64,000 nt of DNA from Winogradskyella alexanderae (GCF_020166335.1 NZ_JAIUJR010000004.1:62001-126000); one strand, 5' to 3'; shown: positions 1 to 8,760, numbered from the stretch's first letter. The notes: generated from the sequence alone by a model not told the origin. Program-made: numbers and translations.

Positions 1-114
1 TTTGTGATATTAAACCATATAGTTCTTCTTTAGGAAAATTTGTGTAAGGTGGTAGATAACTTCAACCAAATCTATGGCTTTCTTCCAGGCATCTAAATCT
101 TTATGTGTTTTCAT
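1..114 (-). pseudogene. Four-helix bundle protein, frameshifted, runs off the left edge
   Basis: Reading leftward from an ATG at 114-112, the frame encodes MKTHKDLDAWKKAIDLVEVI and then YHLT. After this it leaves the family pattern and stops at a TAA at 12-10. From position 43 a second frame continues as TNFPKEELYGLISQ, the hallmark segment of the small four-helix bundle family (related to proteins encoded by 23S rRNA intervening sequences). The two parts join at exactly family spacing if one base is missing near 44-45. The function of these roughly 120-residue proteins is unknown. In Flavobacteria they often sit among polysaccharide genes, which fits gmd next door. The rest lies outside the window, so a sequencing error cannot be told from a real mutation. 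Confidence 0.75.
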
Positions 115-172
115 GTGAAATAAAAAATTTGGAACAGGATCATCTAATTACCAATCACGAGTAACAAAATCC

Positions 173-1288
173 TTACTCAAAATAGTTCAAAGTTGAATAA
201 CCGCCATCTTCAAGATACTGTTGCTTGGTCATTAGCTTTAAATCACTTTCCATCATCTCGTGAATTAAATCCTTCAATGAATATTTGCATTCCCAACCTA
301 ATTTTTGCTTGGCTTTGGTGGCATCACCAACTAATTGATCTACTTCGGTTGGTCTAAAATATCTTGGGTCTACAGATAATACTTCCTTACCGATTTCTAA
401 CTGGTATTTTGGATTGTTACATTCTGTGACAAAGGCTTTTTCATCCGCACCTTTACCTTTAAATTCAAGCTCAATACCTACTTCTGCAAAACTCATTTTT
501 ACAAAATCCCTAACCCTAGTCGTTTTACCAGTAGCAATAACCCAATCCTCTGCCTTATCTGCTTGCAGTATCATCCACATCATCCGTACATAATCCTTCG
601 CATGTCCCCAATCTCGCTGTGCTTCGAGATTACCTAAATAAAATTTATCCTGTAATCCCAATGCTATACGAGATACTGCTCGCGTAATCTTTCTTGTCAC
701 AAAGGTTTCCCCACGTATTGGTGATTCATGATTAAACAGTATTCCATTACAAGCAAACATATCATAGGCCTCACGATAGTTTACGGTGATCCAAAAGGCA
801 TACATCTTAGCCACGGCATAAGGTGATCTTGGATAAAACGGTGTAGTCTCCGATTGTGGCACTTCCTGTACCTTACCATAAAGCTCAGATGTTGAAGCTT
901 GGTATATTTTAGTCTTTTTTTCTAAACCCAATAAACGTACGGCATCAAGAATACGAAGTGCACCCAAGGCATCGGTATTACCTGTATACTCTGGTATTTC
1001 AAAAGAAACTGCAACATGGCTCATGGCGGCCAGATTATAGATTTCATCAGGTTGAATTTCCTTAATTAATCTAATAAGGTTAGTGCTATCTGTCATATCA
1101 CCATAATGCAGATAAAAATTTTGATGGTCTACATGCGGATCTTGGTACAAGTGATCAATTCTGTCAGTATTAAAAAGTGAAGAACGTCTTTTTAGGCCAT
1201 GTACTATGTATCCGTTTTTAAGAAGAAACTCACTTAAATAGGCCCCATCTTGACCAGTTATACCTGTAATAAATGCGACTTTATTCAT
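173..1288 (-). CDS. gmd: GDP-mannose 4,6-dehydratase
   Basis: This cytoplasmic short-chain dehydrogenase converts GDP-D-mannose to GDP-4-keto-6-deoxy-D-mannose, the first step toward GDP-fucose and related deoxysugars for surface glycans. The 371-residue length is normal. The N-terminal Rossmann fold shows the NADP-binding GITGQDG (residues 8-14). The active site shows STSELYGK near residue 132 and the YxxxK motif in YAVAK near 157, followed by the family segment [16 protein letters not shown]. The start ATG follows a divergent intergenic region. The usual partner, a GDP-fucose synthase, is not in the window and may lie to the left. A TAnnTTTG-like element (minus strand, 1335-1328) lies about 40 bases upstream. 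The assignment is firm. Confidence 0.95.
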   Translation of the reverse strand: MNKVAFITGITGQDGAYLSEFLLKNGYIVHGLKRRSSLFNTDRIDHLYQDPHVDHQNFYLHYGDMTDSTNLIRLIKEIQPDEIYNLAAMSHVAVSFEIPEYTGNTDALGALRILDAVRLLGLEKKTKIYQASTSELYGKVQEVPQSETTPFYPRSPYAVAKMYAFWITVNYREAYDMFACNGILFNHESPIRGETFVTRKITRAVSRIALGLQDKFYLGNLEAQRDWGHAKDYVRMMWMILQADKAEDWVIATGKTTRVRDFVKMSFAEVGIELEFKGKGADEKAFVTECNNPKYQLEIGKEVLSVDPRYFRPTEVDQLVGDATKAKQKLGWECKYSLKDLIHEMMESDLKLMTKQQYLEDGGYSTLNYFE

Positions 1289-1427
1289 TCTATTTCATTG
1301 ATTAAAACACCATAAATAGATGCTTTACAAATCTAAGCTATTTTGAAGGACTAACCTTCTAGTGATTTGTAAACTAATTAACAGTTCGATAAAATCTGAA
1401 AAAGATCAATTGAATTTTGTTTTGATT

Positions 1428-1457
1428 TTTGAAAGTAGCAAAACAATTCTATCTTTG
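1428..1457 (+). promoter_or_regulatory. Bacteroidota-type promoter for the T9SS gene
   Basis: TTTG at 1428-1431 and TATCTTTG at 1450-1457 match the Bacteroidota -33 (TTTG) and -7 (TAnnTTTG) elements with an 18-base spacer. The distance to the ATG at 1493 is 35 bases, leaving a short 5' leader. This is the best-formed promoter I found in the window. It would drive the secreted-protein gene and possibly the genes after it. Confidence 0.6.
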
Positions 1458-1492
1458 AGTATATTGAATTACAATCTAATCCTTAATTCTGA

Positions 1493-3895
1493 ATGAGACA
1501 TATCTACATATTTTATTTTTTTCTGCTGAGTATCGTATTTGGAGTTAATGCTCAAAATACTCCTAATACCATTTCGATGAATTCAGCAGATAACAATGCT
1601 ACTGCATTTGGAACAAATGGAACAATAGCAACTTCAGTTACAACATTTTATACACATTGGGATAACACCTATATTTATATAGGATGGTCTGAAGGGAATA
1701 CTAATTATAGTTCCGACATGTATTATGTTGCATTTGATACAGATCCAAATACGGCGACAGGCAGCAGCAATTCTGTCGAAAATGTGAGTTTTGAAACAGG
1801 TGGTAATCTTCCAGATTATTATATCGTATATGAAAACAATGATGACTTCTACGGTGCTCCTGTGTCCAATGGCAATGCTATTGAATTATATAACGGTACG
1901 TCAGGGTCTTGGACTTTTGTTAGCAGAACAGCAGGTGATGATGGAACAAATTCGCAAATTGATTTTCAAAATGCGCCTAATGGTGAGGTTAGAATTCGAA
2001 TTGCATGGGCATCATTGAACTTTACTAGAGGTAATGACAAACCTTTAGGAATAACTTATTGGACCAATAACGAAGAAGGAAACTTTATGTGGTCAAGATT
2101 CCCAAATTCTAATCCCGCCACTGGGTCAACTCCCATAACAATGACCCATCAAATAGTTTTTAATTCTACGGGTGATGGTATTAATCCATCTACATCGTTT
2201 TATGAAAATGCATTGTCTTCAAATACATCTTACACCTCAATAAGTGATTCTAATTGGAATTCTACTTCTACATGGCAATTTGGAGGGATACCACTTAATG
2301 GCGGTGACGTAAGTATAAATAATGACGTAACTTCAGATATTAATGCAACAGTTGATAATGTAACTGTCTTCAGTTCAAAAAGTATAATAATAAATAATGG
2401 TGTTACTCTCAACCTTAATAATGAGATGGTTTTGGAGTCTACATCTACTAACTATTCAAGTTTAATCCGAAACGGTAGTATAAATGGTACAGTTAATTAT
2501 GAACGCTTTGTTAACCAAATAGGAACAACCGGCGGATCAGTAGGTAATGATTTAATAGCTTTGCCCTTATTGAGTTTTGCATTTAATTTTCAACAATTCT
2601 TAGATATAGGGAGTCCTACTAATAGAGATGTCCTAGCAACAAATCCTGGTAATACTTTACATGCCTTTGGTGAATACGACAATAGTAATCTTGTATTTAA
2701 TAATTTACCTACATATTTACCGACAGCCCCACCAGATCCAGGAGCTAAATTATTGGAGCAAGGTATCGGTTATCGGGCAGCAACTACCTCTGGTGCGAAC
2801 CTTACTTTTACAGGCGATGTCTTAAATACCAATCTTGATGTTACAATATCTACACCAACTGCTGACATAGATAGTCAATGGAATTTAATGGGTAATCCTT
2901 TCCCAAGTTATTTGGATGCTTCAATTTTTCTTTCCGTTAATTCAGGTCCAATGGAAGATTCTGCCGAAGCTATTTATGCTTACAACAGTGGTACGTATTC
3001 AGGAGGGGCAGCAACAACGGCAAATAACTACACCATCATTAACGCTGCTACGATCTCTATGTTCAGTGGTGAGAACTTTAATATTGCACCTGGACAAGGC
3101 TTTTTTGTACCTGCAGAACCTACACAAGGATTTAGTGGTACCATCACCTTTGATGCAACGACGAATGATATGAGAACCACCTCTGGCGTTGACGACTATA
3201 TAGTAGGGCGAACCAGTATACCAGGTTATACCTATAAACTGGGTTTGACCAAATCCACTGAGACCATAACGACTTTCTTTTTTATGGATGGTGCCACAAG
3301 AGGATTAGATCAGGGTTATGATGCAGGAACCTTTGGTGAAAGCAATCTTTATTCTCACTTGGTTGAAGGTAATACAGGTCGTAATATGGCATTACAAGCG
3401 TTAGCCCTTTCTGATGTTTCTGATGTAATAATACCATTAGGTGTTGATTCCAATATTGGAGAGCAGGTTACCTTCAACACTGCATTTAGTTCTATACCAG
3501 AAACCATTAATGTTTTTCTTGATGACACTGTTGCGAATACGTCGACCCTACTGAATGCAAACGACTACGTCCTTACGCCGACAGTAAATCTTAATGGTAC
3601 AGGTCGATTCTTTTTAAGATTTACAGATAGTGCTTTGTCAAGTATAGAGAATAGTATTACAGATTATAAGATTATTGCAGATTATTCTGGTGATTCGATC
3701 ATTGTATCAGGATTATTCGACAATAGTGTGGAAGCTAATATTTATGACATACATGGCAGATTGATGAGTAAAAGTAAGCTGAATTCAAATACTCAAATTC
3801 AATCTATAAGCACAGCACAATTAACAACAGGAGTATATATTGTTGAAGTAAAAAATGATAGAGTTAATTTAACAAAAAAAGTGATTGTACACTAG
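1493..3895 (+). CDS. Secreted protein with type IX secretion C-terminal sorting domain
   Basis: An 800-residue protein with a clear Sec signal peptide (residues 1-20, cleavage after VNA). The last 75 or so residues form a T9SS type A sorting domain: an Ig-like fold with NIYDIHGRLMSKS, QLTTGVYIVEV and a basic end KKVIVH. The first 230 or so residues are rich in aromatic and acidic positions (THWDNTYIYIGWSEG) and resemble beta-sandwich ligand-binding domains. The middle contains a long repetitive-looking beta region with the recurring phrases MGNPFPSYLD and PGQGFFVPA, found in many flavobacterial exported proteins. It should be exported to the cell surface or medium. The ligand is unknown. It lies 98 bases before the small peptide gene, so a functional link is possible but unproven. 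Confidence 0.85.
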   Translation: MRHIYIFYFFLLSIVFGVNAQNTPNTISMNSADNNATAFGTNGTIATSVTTFYTHWDNTYIYIGWSEGNTNYSSDMYYVAFDTDPNTATGSSNSVENVSFETGGNLPDYYIVYENNDDFYGAPVSNGNAIELYNGTSGSWTFVSRTAGDDGTNSQIDFQNAPNGEVRIRIAWASLNFTRGNDKPLGITYWTNNEEGNFMWSRFPNSNPATGSTPITMTHQIVFNSTGDGINPSTSFYENALSSNTSYTSISDSNWNSTSTWQFGGIPLNGGDVSINNDVTSDINATVDNVTVFSSKSIIINNGVTLNLNNEMVLESTSTNYSSLIRNGSINGTVNYERFVNQIGTTGGSVGNDLIALPLLSFAFNFQQFLDIGSPTNRDVLATNPGNTLHAFGEYDNSNLVFNNLPTYLPTAPPDPGAKLLEQGIGYRAATTSGANLTFTGDVLNTNLDVTISTPTADIDSQWNLMGNPFPSYLDASIFLSVNSGPMEDSAEAIYAYNSGTYSGGAATTANNYTIINAATISMFSGENFNIAPGQGFFVPAEPTQGFSGTITFDATTNDMRTTSGVDDYIVGRTSIPGYTYKLGLTKSTETITTFFFMDGATRGLDQGYDAGTFGESNLYSHLVEGNTGRNMALQALALSDVSDVIIPLGVDSNIGEQVTFNTAFSSIPETINVFLDDTVANTSTLLNANDYVLTPTVNLNGTGRFFLRFTDSALSSIENSITDYKIIADYSGDSIIVSGLFDNSVEANIYDIHGRLMSKSKLNSNTQIQSISTAQLTTGVYIVEVKNDRVNLTKKVIVH

Positions 3896-3964
3896 TAATC
3901 AATGCAATAACAAAATGTAATTTTCCTTAGTATTCAATTAACTTCAATTAATCATTTTATTTAT

Positions 3965-3972
3965 TATTTTTG
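3965..3972 (+). promoter_or_regulatory. Possible -7 element for the peptide cassette
   Basis: TATTTTTG matches TAnnTTTG and lies 21 bases before the ATG of the 51-residue peptide gene. No convincing TTTG partner is visible 18 to 20 bases upstream. This is only weak support for a separate start of transcription for the cassette. Confidence 0.3.
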
Positions 3973-3993
3973 AACCAAATTTTGGCCAGAACC

Positions 3994-4149
3994 ATGAACA
4001 AAGAAAATAACCAAATAACTCGTAAAGAGGCCATAAAAAAAATGGGGAAATATGCGACTATCACTGCAGTAGGTACATTCATGATTTTGAATCCACAAAA
4101 AGCGCAGGCAGATTCACCACCAAATGTTGGTGGAAATCCTTTTGATTAA
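3994..4149 (+). CDS. 51-residue exported peptide with Tat-like leader, possible RiPP precursor
   Basis: ATG at 3994, TAA at 4147-4149. The product has a basic N-terminus with TRKEAIKKMG (residues 9-18), a hydrophobic stretch (about 21-33) and AQA at 37-39, a plausible signal-peptidase site. Cleavage there would leave the 12-residue peptide DSPPNVGGNPFD. The leader resembles that of the likely Tat substrate at 61134 (KRREAIKGLG): both have R-K/R-E-A-I-K-x-hydrophobic-G, although this one has RK rather than RR. The next gene, an HPr-kinase-like protein, begins 15 bases later, which suggests co-transcription. I do not recognise a named family. The reading frame is supported by composition, leader structure and tight spacing. 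A role as substrate of the neighbouring enzymes is inference. Confidence 0.7.
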   Translation: MNKENNQITRKEAIKKMGKYATITAVGTFMILNPQKAQADSPPNVGGNPFD

Positions 4150-4164
4150 TCCAAAGTTATTATT

Positions 4165-5292
4165 TTGAAAAATGAATTAGCACCTACATATAGCTTTTTA
4201 TGTGGTGAATATTGGGTGCTATGGTACGCTGTTTCTAATTCCTATAGCATAGTGGATAGTAATTTTAAATCTGTACTTGACTTATACTTAGAAGCTAAAA
4301 ATGAAGATGACTTTTTAATGTCCATTAAACCAGCTGTTTCAGACCAAGATAGCCAAACTATAACTAATCAGATAAGAACGTATTTGGAATCTTGTAATTC
4401 TATTATTGAGCCTGAAAATATAATTGATATAAAACTAAATAATGCACACAGATACATTAAAAAAAAGTATCTCATCAATGAAAAGTCCATTGTGGTTTAT
4501 TGTGATTCGGAATTGGTACTCAGTACGATACATCCTCAATTGGCTCATTTAGAAACGGAATTAGAAATACAGCCTGATGTAATTTTTGATGTTTATCTTA
4601 AAAATGAACATCTATATATGTTTAAAAATGACATATGCATCCTAAGAACACCTAAGAAAGACTATCATTTCCTCAGAGGAAAATTTGTGATGCACGTCTT
4701 TTGTGAAATTTACAACAAGAAAGTAGCAGACTGGTTAGGAACCTTTCATGGCTCTACCGTAACGGACAATAAATCTGCAATTCTGTTTAGTGGCGCATCT
4801 GGTAGTGGTAAAAGCACCATAAGTACACTTTTAGCCTCAAATGGTTTTTATTTACTTGCTGATGATGTTTCGCCAATGCTTGCAGAAGACAGGTATATTT
4901 ACCATAATCCTAATGGGGTTTCAATAAAAGAATCTGCTTCAAAGCTATTAAGACCACTTATTAAGGGTTTTGATAATTTACCAACTGCAAACCTGAATCC
5001 AACAAAGGGCTTAATATATTATCATACTACAACTAAACCATCAAAAATTAGCTACCCATGTAAAGCAATTGTTCTGGTTAATTACAAATCAAACGCACGA
5101 ACTGACTTAGAGGAAGTTTCCATTAAATCTATCTTAGAAACACTAATACCCGAATCGTGGCTTTCACCAGATCCTGAACACGCTCAGAAATTTCTTGGTT
5201 GGATGACTAAAGTGAAACGCTATAAATTAACTTATAGTGATACTAATGAAATGATCGAAATGGTTTCTGATATCTTCCGAGAGGAAGAGTAG
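4165..5292 (+). CDS. HPr-kinase-like P-loop protein (peptide or protein kinase)
   Basis: A 375-residue cytoplasmic protein whose C-terminal half is HprK-like: FHGSTVT (about 194-200), a Walker A motif GASGSGKST (210-218) and LADDVSP (231-237). In this superfamily the P-loop lineage includes true HPr kinases and kinases that phosphorylate RiPP precursors, as in paeninodin-type lasso clusters. HPr itself is not encoded nearby. Residues of about 18-85 (YSIVDSNFKSVLDLYLEA onward) have the length and helix pattern of a PqqD-like fold, which would be a leader-recognition module. That is inference. The start is a TTG at 4165, because no ATG occurs before residue 52. The gene is followed by a nucleotidyltransferase, the same pairing seen in several peptide-modification loci. 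Confidence 0.8.
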   Translation: MKNELAPTYSFLCGEYWVLWYAVSNSYSIVDSNFKSVLDLYLEAKNEDDFLMSIKPAVSDQDSQTITNQIRTYLESCNSIIEPENIIDIKLNNAHRYIKKKYLINEKSIVVYCDSELVLSTIHPQLAHLETELEIQPDVIFDVYLKNEHLYMFKNDICILRTPKKDYHFLRGKFVMHVFCEIYNKKVADWLGTFHGSTVTDNKSAILFSGASGSGKSTISTLLASNGFYLLADDVSPMLAEDRYIYHNPNGVSIKESASKLLRPLIKGFDNLPTANLNPTKGLIYYHTTTKPSKISYPCKAIVLVNYKSNARTDLEEVSIKSILETLIPESWLSPDPEHAQKFLGWMTKVKRYKLTYSDTNEMIEMVSDIFREEE

Positions 5293-5328
5293 ACCATGCG
5301 TTTTTTTTAGTACTATATTTACTATTCA

Positions 5329-6360
5329 ATGGCCAACCTTTTCAAAACATATCAATTAATTGCGCTTATCTTGAGCTTTACAACGGACAACAAGAAACTT
5401 GAAGCGCATATTAAAAATAAAACTGTTGATTGGGACGCATTGGTGAAAATTGGCAGTAGTCACCTCGTTTTACCGACAATTTATTGCAGACTAAAAGAGC
5501 GCAAATTATTAGATCTATTACCCGATGAACTTACCGCATACTTGGAGCAACTAACAAGTATAAATCGAAATAGAAATTTAGGTTTAATCGAAGAGGCAAC
5601 GTCAATTTCAAAATTGCTTATGAAGCACGAGATTAAGCATGTCTTTTTAAAAGGTATAGCATTATTGTGTTCAAATGTTTACAGAGATACAGGTGAACGT
5701 ATGGTAGGCGATATTGATATATTAGTTGAAAAAGAACAGGAGAAACGAGCTTTCAAACTAATTCAATCCTCAGGTTACAACAGAACTATTGGTTTTGATT
5801 ACGAGGTAAAAGGTCATAGGCATTTAGACCGATTGGTGAATACCAAAAAATTGGCAGCTATAGAGCTGCATAACGCCTTGTTTAATTTAAAACATCAAGA
5901 TCAAATTGATATTTATGATTTTTTTAATTCTACACATGTAGAGGGCGGAATACCTATTCCTTCATTACAGTTTTTAGGGCTTCATAATGTTTTGAGTTGG
6001 CAAATTAATGATAAAGGTTATTATTATTGTTCAATTAGCCTTAAATCTATCTATGATAGTTTAGTATTAGATATTAACAAAAATAACGTACTTGAAGAGA
6101 GACTAACCAACAAGTACATTAAGTCATACTTAAGTCTTGCCTCGATTCATTTTAAGGATTTTGATTCTTTAGGATTTAAACAAAACGTTTTTAAGCGCTT
6201 TTTATACAATCTAAAATTTCATTTCCCTATACTCCATAAAACCTTAAAACAATTTCAATTCGTTGCAATATCATTTCTAGAGCGAATCCATTTACTAGTA
6301 TTCAACCAATCTTACAGAAAACATTTATTAAGCAAAATTTTATCTAAGGTAAATTCATAA
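5329..6360 (+). CDS. Nucleotidyltransferase family protein (NTP_transf_5-like)
   Basis: A 343-residue protein with the hallmarks of the uncharacterised nucleotidyltransferase family found beside HprK-like genes: FLKGIALL (106-113) and, after a short loop with GERM, the metal-binding GDIDILV (127-133, aspartates 128 and 130). A second acidic strand of the fold is likely in LAAIELHNAL. The C-terminal third is basic and aromatic. Members are proposed to transfer nucleotidyl groups, but substrates are mostly unknown. It follows the HprK-like gene by 36 bases on the same strand, so the two probably form an operon with the upstream peptide gene. No transmembrane segment or signal is evident. Confidence 0.8.
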   Translation: MANLFKTYQLIALILSFTTDNKKLEAHIKNKTVDWDALVKIGSSHLVLPTIYCRLKERKLLDLLPDELTAYLEQLTSINRNRNLGLIEEATSISKLLMKHEIKHVFLKGIALLCSNVYRDTGERMVGDIDILVEKEQEKRAFKLIQSSGYNRTIGFDYEVKGHRHLDRLVNTKKLAAIELHNALFNLKHQDQIDIYDFFNSTHVEGGIPIPSLQFLGLHNVLSWQINDKGYYYCSISLKSIYDSLVLDINKNNVLEERLTNKYIKSYLSLASIHFKDFDSLGFKQNVFKRFLYNLKFHFPILHKTLKQFQFVAISFLERIHLLVFNQSYRKHLLSKILSKVNS

Positions 6361-6415
6361 CTTTAACCATATTATACTATTTTTGATTACATAGTATTAA
6401 TGTCAGACTATTTTT

Positions 6416-6988
6416 ATGAAACGAATTTACCTTGCCATTCTGATAATGGCCATTGCACAAAGTACTTTTGCTCAAGAATCACAAAATGATAAAGATTGGT
6501 TTGCTAGTGTAGGCATAAACGCTATAAATAGCCAGGGTACACAATCTCCTTTTGGTGATATAGGCGATTGGGCAACTGGTCTGCCTATTTCATTTGCAGT
6601 TGAATTGAAATGGGATACCGGTCTTGCAATTGAACAAGCATTAACACTAAATTCATTCTCAGAGGGCGGTGTTGTTGATGGCGTTACTTTAGAAGAAGAT
6701 TTAACTTATTTTGCCCTTGATACACACGCAAAATATTATTTCGGGCAGAAAATATTTCCTGAAGTTAAATGGTTAGATTTATATGGTAACGCTGGTTTTG
6801 GTCTATTTTCCTTAGATACAACGAATGTTACTTTTAATCTTGGTGGAGGAATTCTTTTTTGGTTAAATACAAGACAGACCACTGGAATTAGACTCCAATC
6901 AATTGCAAAATTTGCCCTTGATTCTAAAGATAGTGGCATAGATAGTAACCATTTCCAAACGCATCTTCAGGTTTTCTTTTTACTATAA
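6416..6988 (+). CDS. Small outer-membrane beta-barrel protein
   Basis: A 190-residue protein with a Sec signal peptide (residues 1-19, ending TFA before QES). The remainder has alternating amphipathic beta strands such as WLDLYGNAGFGLFSL and TTGIRLQSIAKFAL. It ends in HFQTHLQVFFLL, a terminal strand with an aromatic/hydrophobic tail typical of OmpA/OmpW-sized eight-stranded barrels. There is no enzymatic motif. It lies 55 bases after the nucleotidyltransferase, with a TATTTTTG -7-like element between them at 6378-6385, so it may be transcribed alone. A strong hairpin follows. Its role is unknown; similar proteins are common in Flavobacteria next to polysaccharide genes. Confidence 0.75.
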   Translation: MKRIYLAILIMAIAQSTFAQESQNDKDWFASVGINAINSQGTQSPFGDIGDWATGLPISFAVELKWDTGLAIEQALTLNSFSEGGVVDGVTLEEDLTYFALDTHAKYYFGQKIFPEVKWLDLYGNAGFGLFSLDTTNVTFNLGGGILFWLNTRQTTGIRLQSIAKFALDSKDSGIDSNHFQTHLQVFFLL

Positions 6989-7010
6989 GATAAAATTAAA
7001 GATTAAAAAA

Positions 7011-7038
7011 GGCACTCTAATGTTGAGTGCCTTTTTTT
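7011..7038. terminator. Bidirectional terminator between convergent genes
   Basis: Seven-base stem GGCACTC / GAGTGCC (7011-7017 and 7025-7031) with a 7-base loop. It is preceded by an A-run and followed by seven T (7032-7038), so it can end transcription from both the barrel gene and the UDP-sugar decarboxylase gene. Confidence 0.9.
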
Positions 7039-7062
7039 ATATAACCATAAGTAAGCTTAAAA

Positions 7063-8010
7063 CTACCAACTCTCTTTCAATAATTTGTCAAAGTATTCAA
7101 TCGTATGTGTTAAACCTTCTTTTAATTGAATTTTTGGTTCCCAACCTTTCAATTCTCTTTTGGCCAGACTTATATCTGGTTGGCGTTGCATTGGATCGTC
7201 TTGAGGTAATGGTTTAAAGGTTAGTTTAGATTTTGAACCTGTTAAATCTAATATTTGTTGTGCTAATTCCAACATAGTGAATTCATTAGGATTGCCAATA
7301 TTTACTGGACCTAAAAATTCATCCCTGGTATTCATCATTCTCACTGTACCTTCAACTAGATCATCTACATATTGAAAGCTTCTGGTTTGCATCCCGTCGC
7401 CAAACACAGTAATATCTTCGCCTCTTAAAGCCTGTACAATAAAATTTGAAACTACCCTACCGTCATTAGGGTGCATTCTAGGTCCATAAGTATTGAAAAT
7501 ACGTATTATCTTAATTTTAACTCGATTCTGGATATGATAATCCATAAACAATGTTTCAGCACAACGTTTACCTTCATCGTAGCAAGATCTTAATCCAATT
7601 GTATTGACATTTCCCCAGTATGTTTCCTTTTGTGGGTGCTCTGTTGGGTCTCCATAAATTTCGCTTGTAGAAGCTTGTAATATCTTTGCCTTAACGCGCT
7701 TTGCCAAACCAAGCATATTAATGGCACCCATTACAGACGTTTTAGTTGTTTTAATAGGGTTGTATTGATAATGAATGGGTGAAGCTGGACAGGCAAAATT
7801 ATAGATTTCGTCAACCTCTATCATGTATGGGTTAATGACATCGTGTCTCACCAATTCAAAAAAGTGATGGTCCATTAAATGTTCTATATTACGCTTAGAA
7901 CCCGTAAAATAGTTGTCCAAACAGATCACCTCGTTTCCTTCATTAAGCAAGCGTTCACATAAATGGGAGCCAACAAATCCTGCGCCACCTGTAACTAGTA
8001 TTCTTTTCAT
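7063..8010 (-). CDS. UDP-glucuronate decarboxylase (UDP-xylose synthase)
   Basis: A 315-residue extended SDR enzyme. The N-terminal Rossmann motif is [10 protein letters not shown] (8-17). The active site shows STSEIYGDP, with the YxxxK motif in YDEGK. Diagnostic UXS segments are [17 protein letters not shown], the SCYDEGKR helix and [21 protein letters not shown]. The enzyme oxidises and decarboxylates UDP-glucuronate to UDP-xylose in the cytoplasm, supplying pentose units for surface glycans. It pairs functionally with gmd at the left edge. The gene stands alone between a terminator and the tRNA-Arg gene. The general SDR assignment is certain, and the UXS specificity is well supported by those segments. 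Confidence 0.9.
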   Translation of the reverse strand: MKRILVTGGAGFVGSHLCERLLNEGNEVICLDNYFTGSKRNIEHLMDHHFFELVRHDVINPYMIEVDEIYNFACPASPIHYQYNPIKTTKTSVMGAINMLGLAKRVKAKILQASTSEIYGDPTEHPQKETYWGNVNTIGLRSCYDEGKRCAETLFMDYHIQNRVKIKIIRIFNTYGPRMHPNDGRVVSNFIVQALRGEDITVFGDGMQTRSFQYVDDLVEGTVRMMNTRDEFLGPVNIGNPNEFTMLELAQQILDLTGSKSKLTFKPLPQDDPMQRQPDISLAKRELKGWEPKIQLKEGLTHTIEYFDKLLKESW

Positions 8011-8118
8011 TATAGCGTTTTAATTGTCCTTTAAAAATAAGGTTTATTTGTTAATCACCTTTGAGAAGATAAAAAATAAAAAAGCAAGCAATGCTATTGC
8101 TTGCCATTCAATTATTCG

Positions 8119-8192
8119 TGACCACGGTAGGATTCAAACCTACGACCGCTGGAGCCGAAATCCAGTGCTCTATTCAGCTGAGCTACGTGGCC
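8119..8192 (-). tRNA. tRNA-Arg (anticodon TCG)
   Basis: A 74-base cloverleaf on the minus strand. The acceptor arm GGCCACG pairs with CGTGGTC, with discriminator A. The anticodon stem CTGGA/TCCAG holds the loop TTTCGGC, giving anticodon TCG at loop positions 3-5. The T arm carries GGTTTGAATCC. The 3' CCA is not encoded, as usual for Bacteroidota. It sits between yqeY and the UDP-xylose synthase gene. Confidence 0.95.
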
Positions 8193-8198
8193 AATTTT

Positions 8199-8651
8199 CT
8201 ACTCACTTAATTTTGCTTTTACTATGGTAGAAATGGTTTTACCATCAGCTCGTCCTGCTAATTCTTTATTTACAATTCCCATAACCTTTCCCATATCTTT
8301 CATACCCTGAGCTCCAATGTCATCGATGGTCATAACAACTACCTTTTCAATCTCTTCCTCACTTAGCGCTTCGGGTAAAAATTGACTTATCACCTCTGCT
8401 TGGTCTATTTCAGGCAAGGCTAAATCTTTCCTGTCTTGTTCTAAATAAATTGCTGCACTGTCTTTACGCTGTTTTACAAGCTTTTGCAACAACTTTAATT
8501 CTTTCTCCTCTGAAAGTTCTTCTCCTCCTCCTGTGGCAGTCTTCTCTAAAAGTATTGCAGATTTAATAGCTCTCAAAGCTTCCAGCGCTGTTTGATCTTT
8601 TTCCTTCATTGCCATTTTCATGGCTTTCATAACATCGTCTTGTAAACTCAT
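8199..8651 (-). CDS. yqeY: GatB/YqeY domain protein
   Basis: A 150-residue protein of full family length with the YqeY pattern: MALKE-like helix MKMAMKEKDQTALEALRAIKSA, the middle segment LLQKLVKQRKDSAAIY, and the C-terminal tail with GMKDMGKVMGIV and GRADGKTISTIVKAKL. The fold matches the tRNA-binding tail of GatB, so a role in tRNA-dependent amidotransfer has been proposed. The cellular function remains uncertain. It is immediately followed on the same strand, 6 bases on, by tRNA-Arg, so the tRNA may be cut from the same transcript. Cytoplasmic; no membrane segments. Confidence 0.9.
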   Translation of the reverse strand: MSLQDDVMKAMKMAMKEKDQTALEALRAIKSAILLEKTATGGGEELSEEKELKLLQKLVKQRKDSAAIYLEQDRKDLALPEIDQAEVISQFLPEALSEEEIEKVVVMTIDDIGAQGMKDMGKVMGIVNKELAGRADGKTISTIVKAKLSE

Positions 8652-8734
8652 CTCTATAAAAAATTTGTATCTGCGAAGATACTAAAGATTTGTAAGTTTT
8701 CATCCTATTGCCGTGTACAATTGGAAACAAAAAA

Positions 8735-8760
8735 CCCAAAAAGCTGAGGGACTTTTTGGG
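8735..8760 (-). terminator. Terminator at the end of the dcw cluster
   Basis: Nine-base stem CCCAAAAAG / CTTTTTGGG (8735-8743, 8752-8760) with an 8-base loop. On the minus strand it is followed by a run of T. It lies 42 bases beyond the ftsZ stop and ends the whole division-and-cell-wall transcript. Confidence 0.9.
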
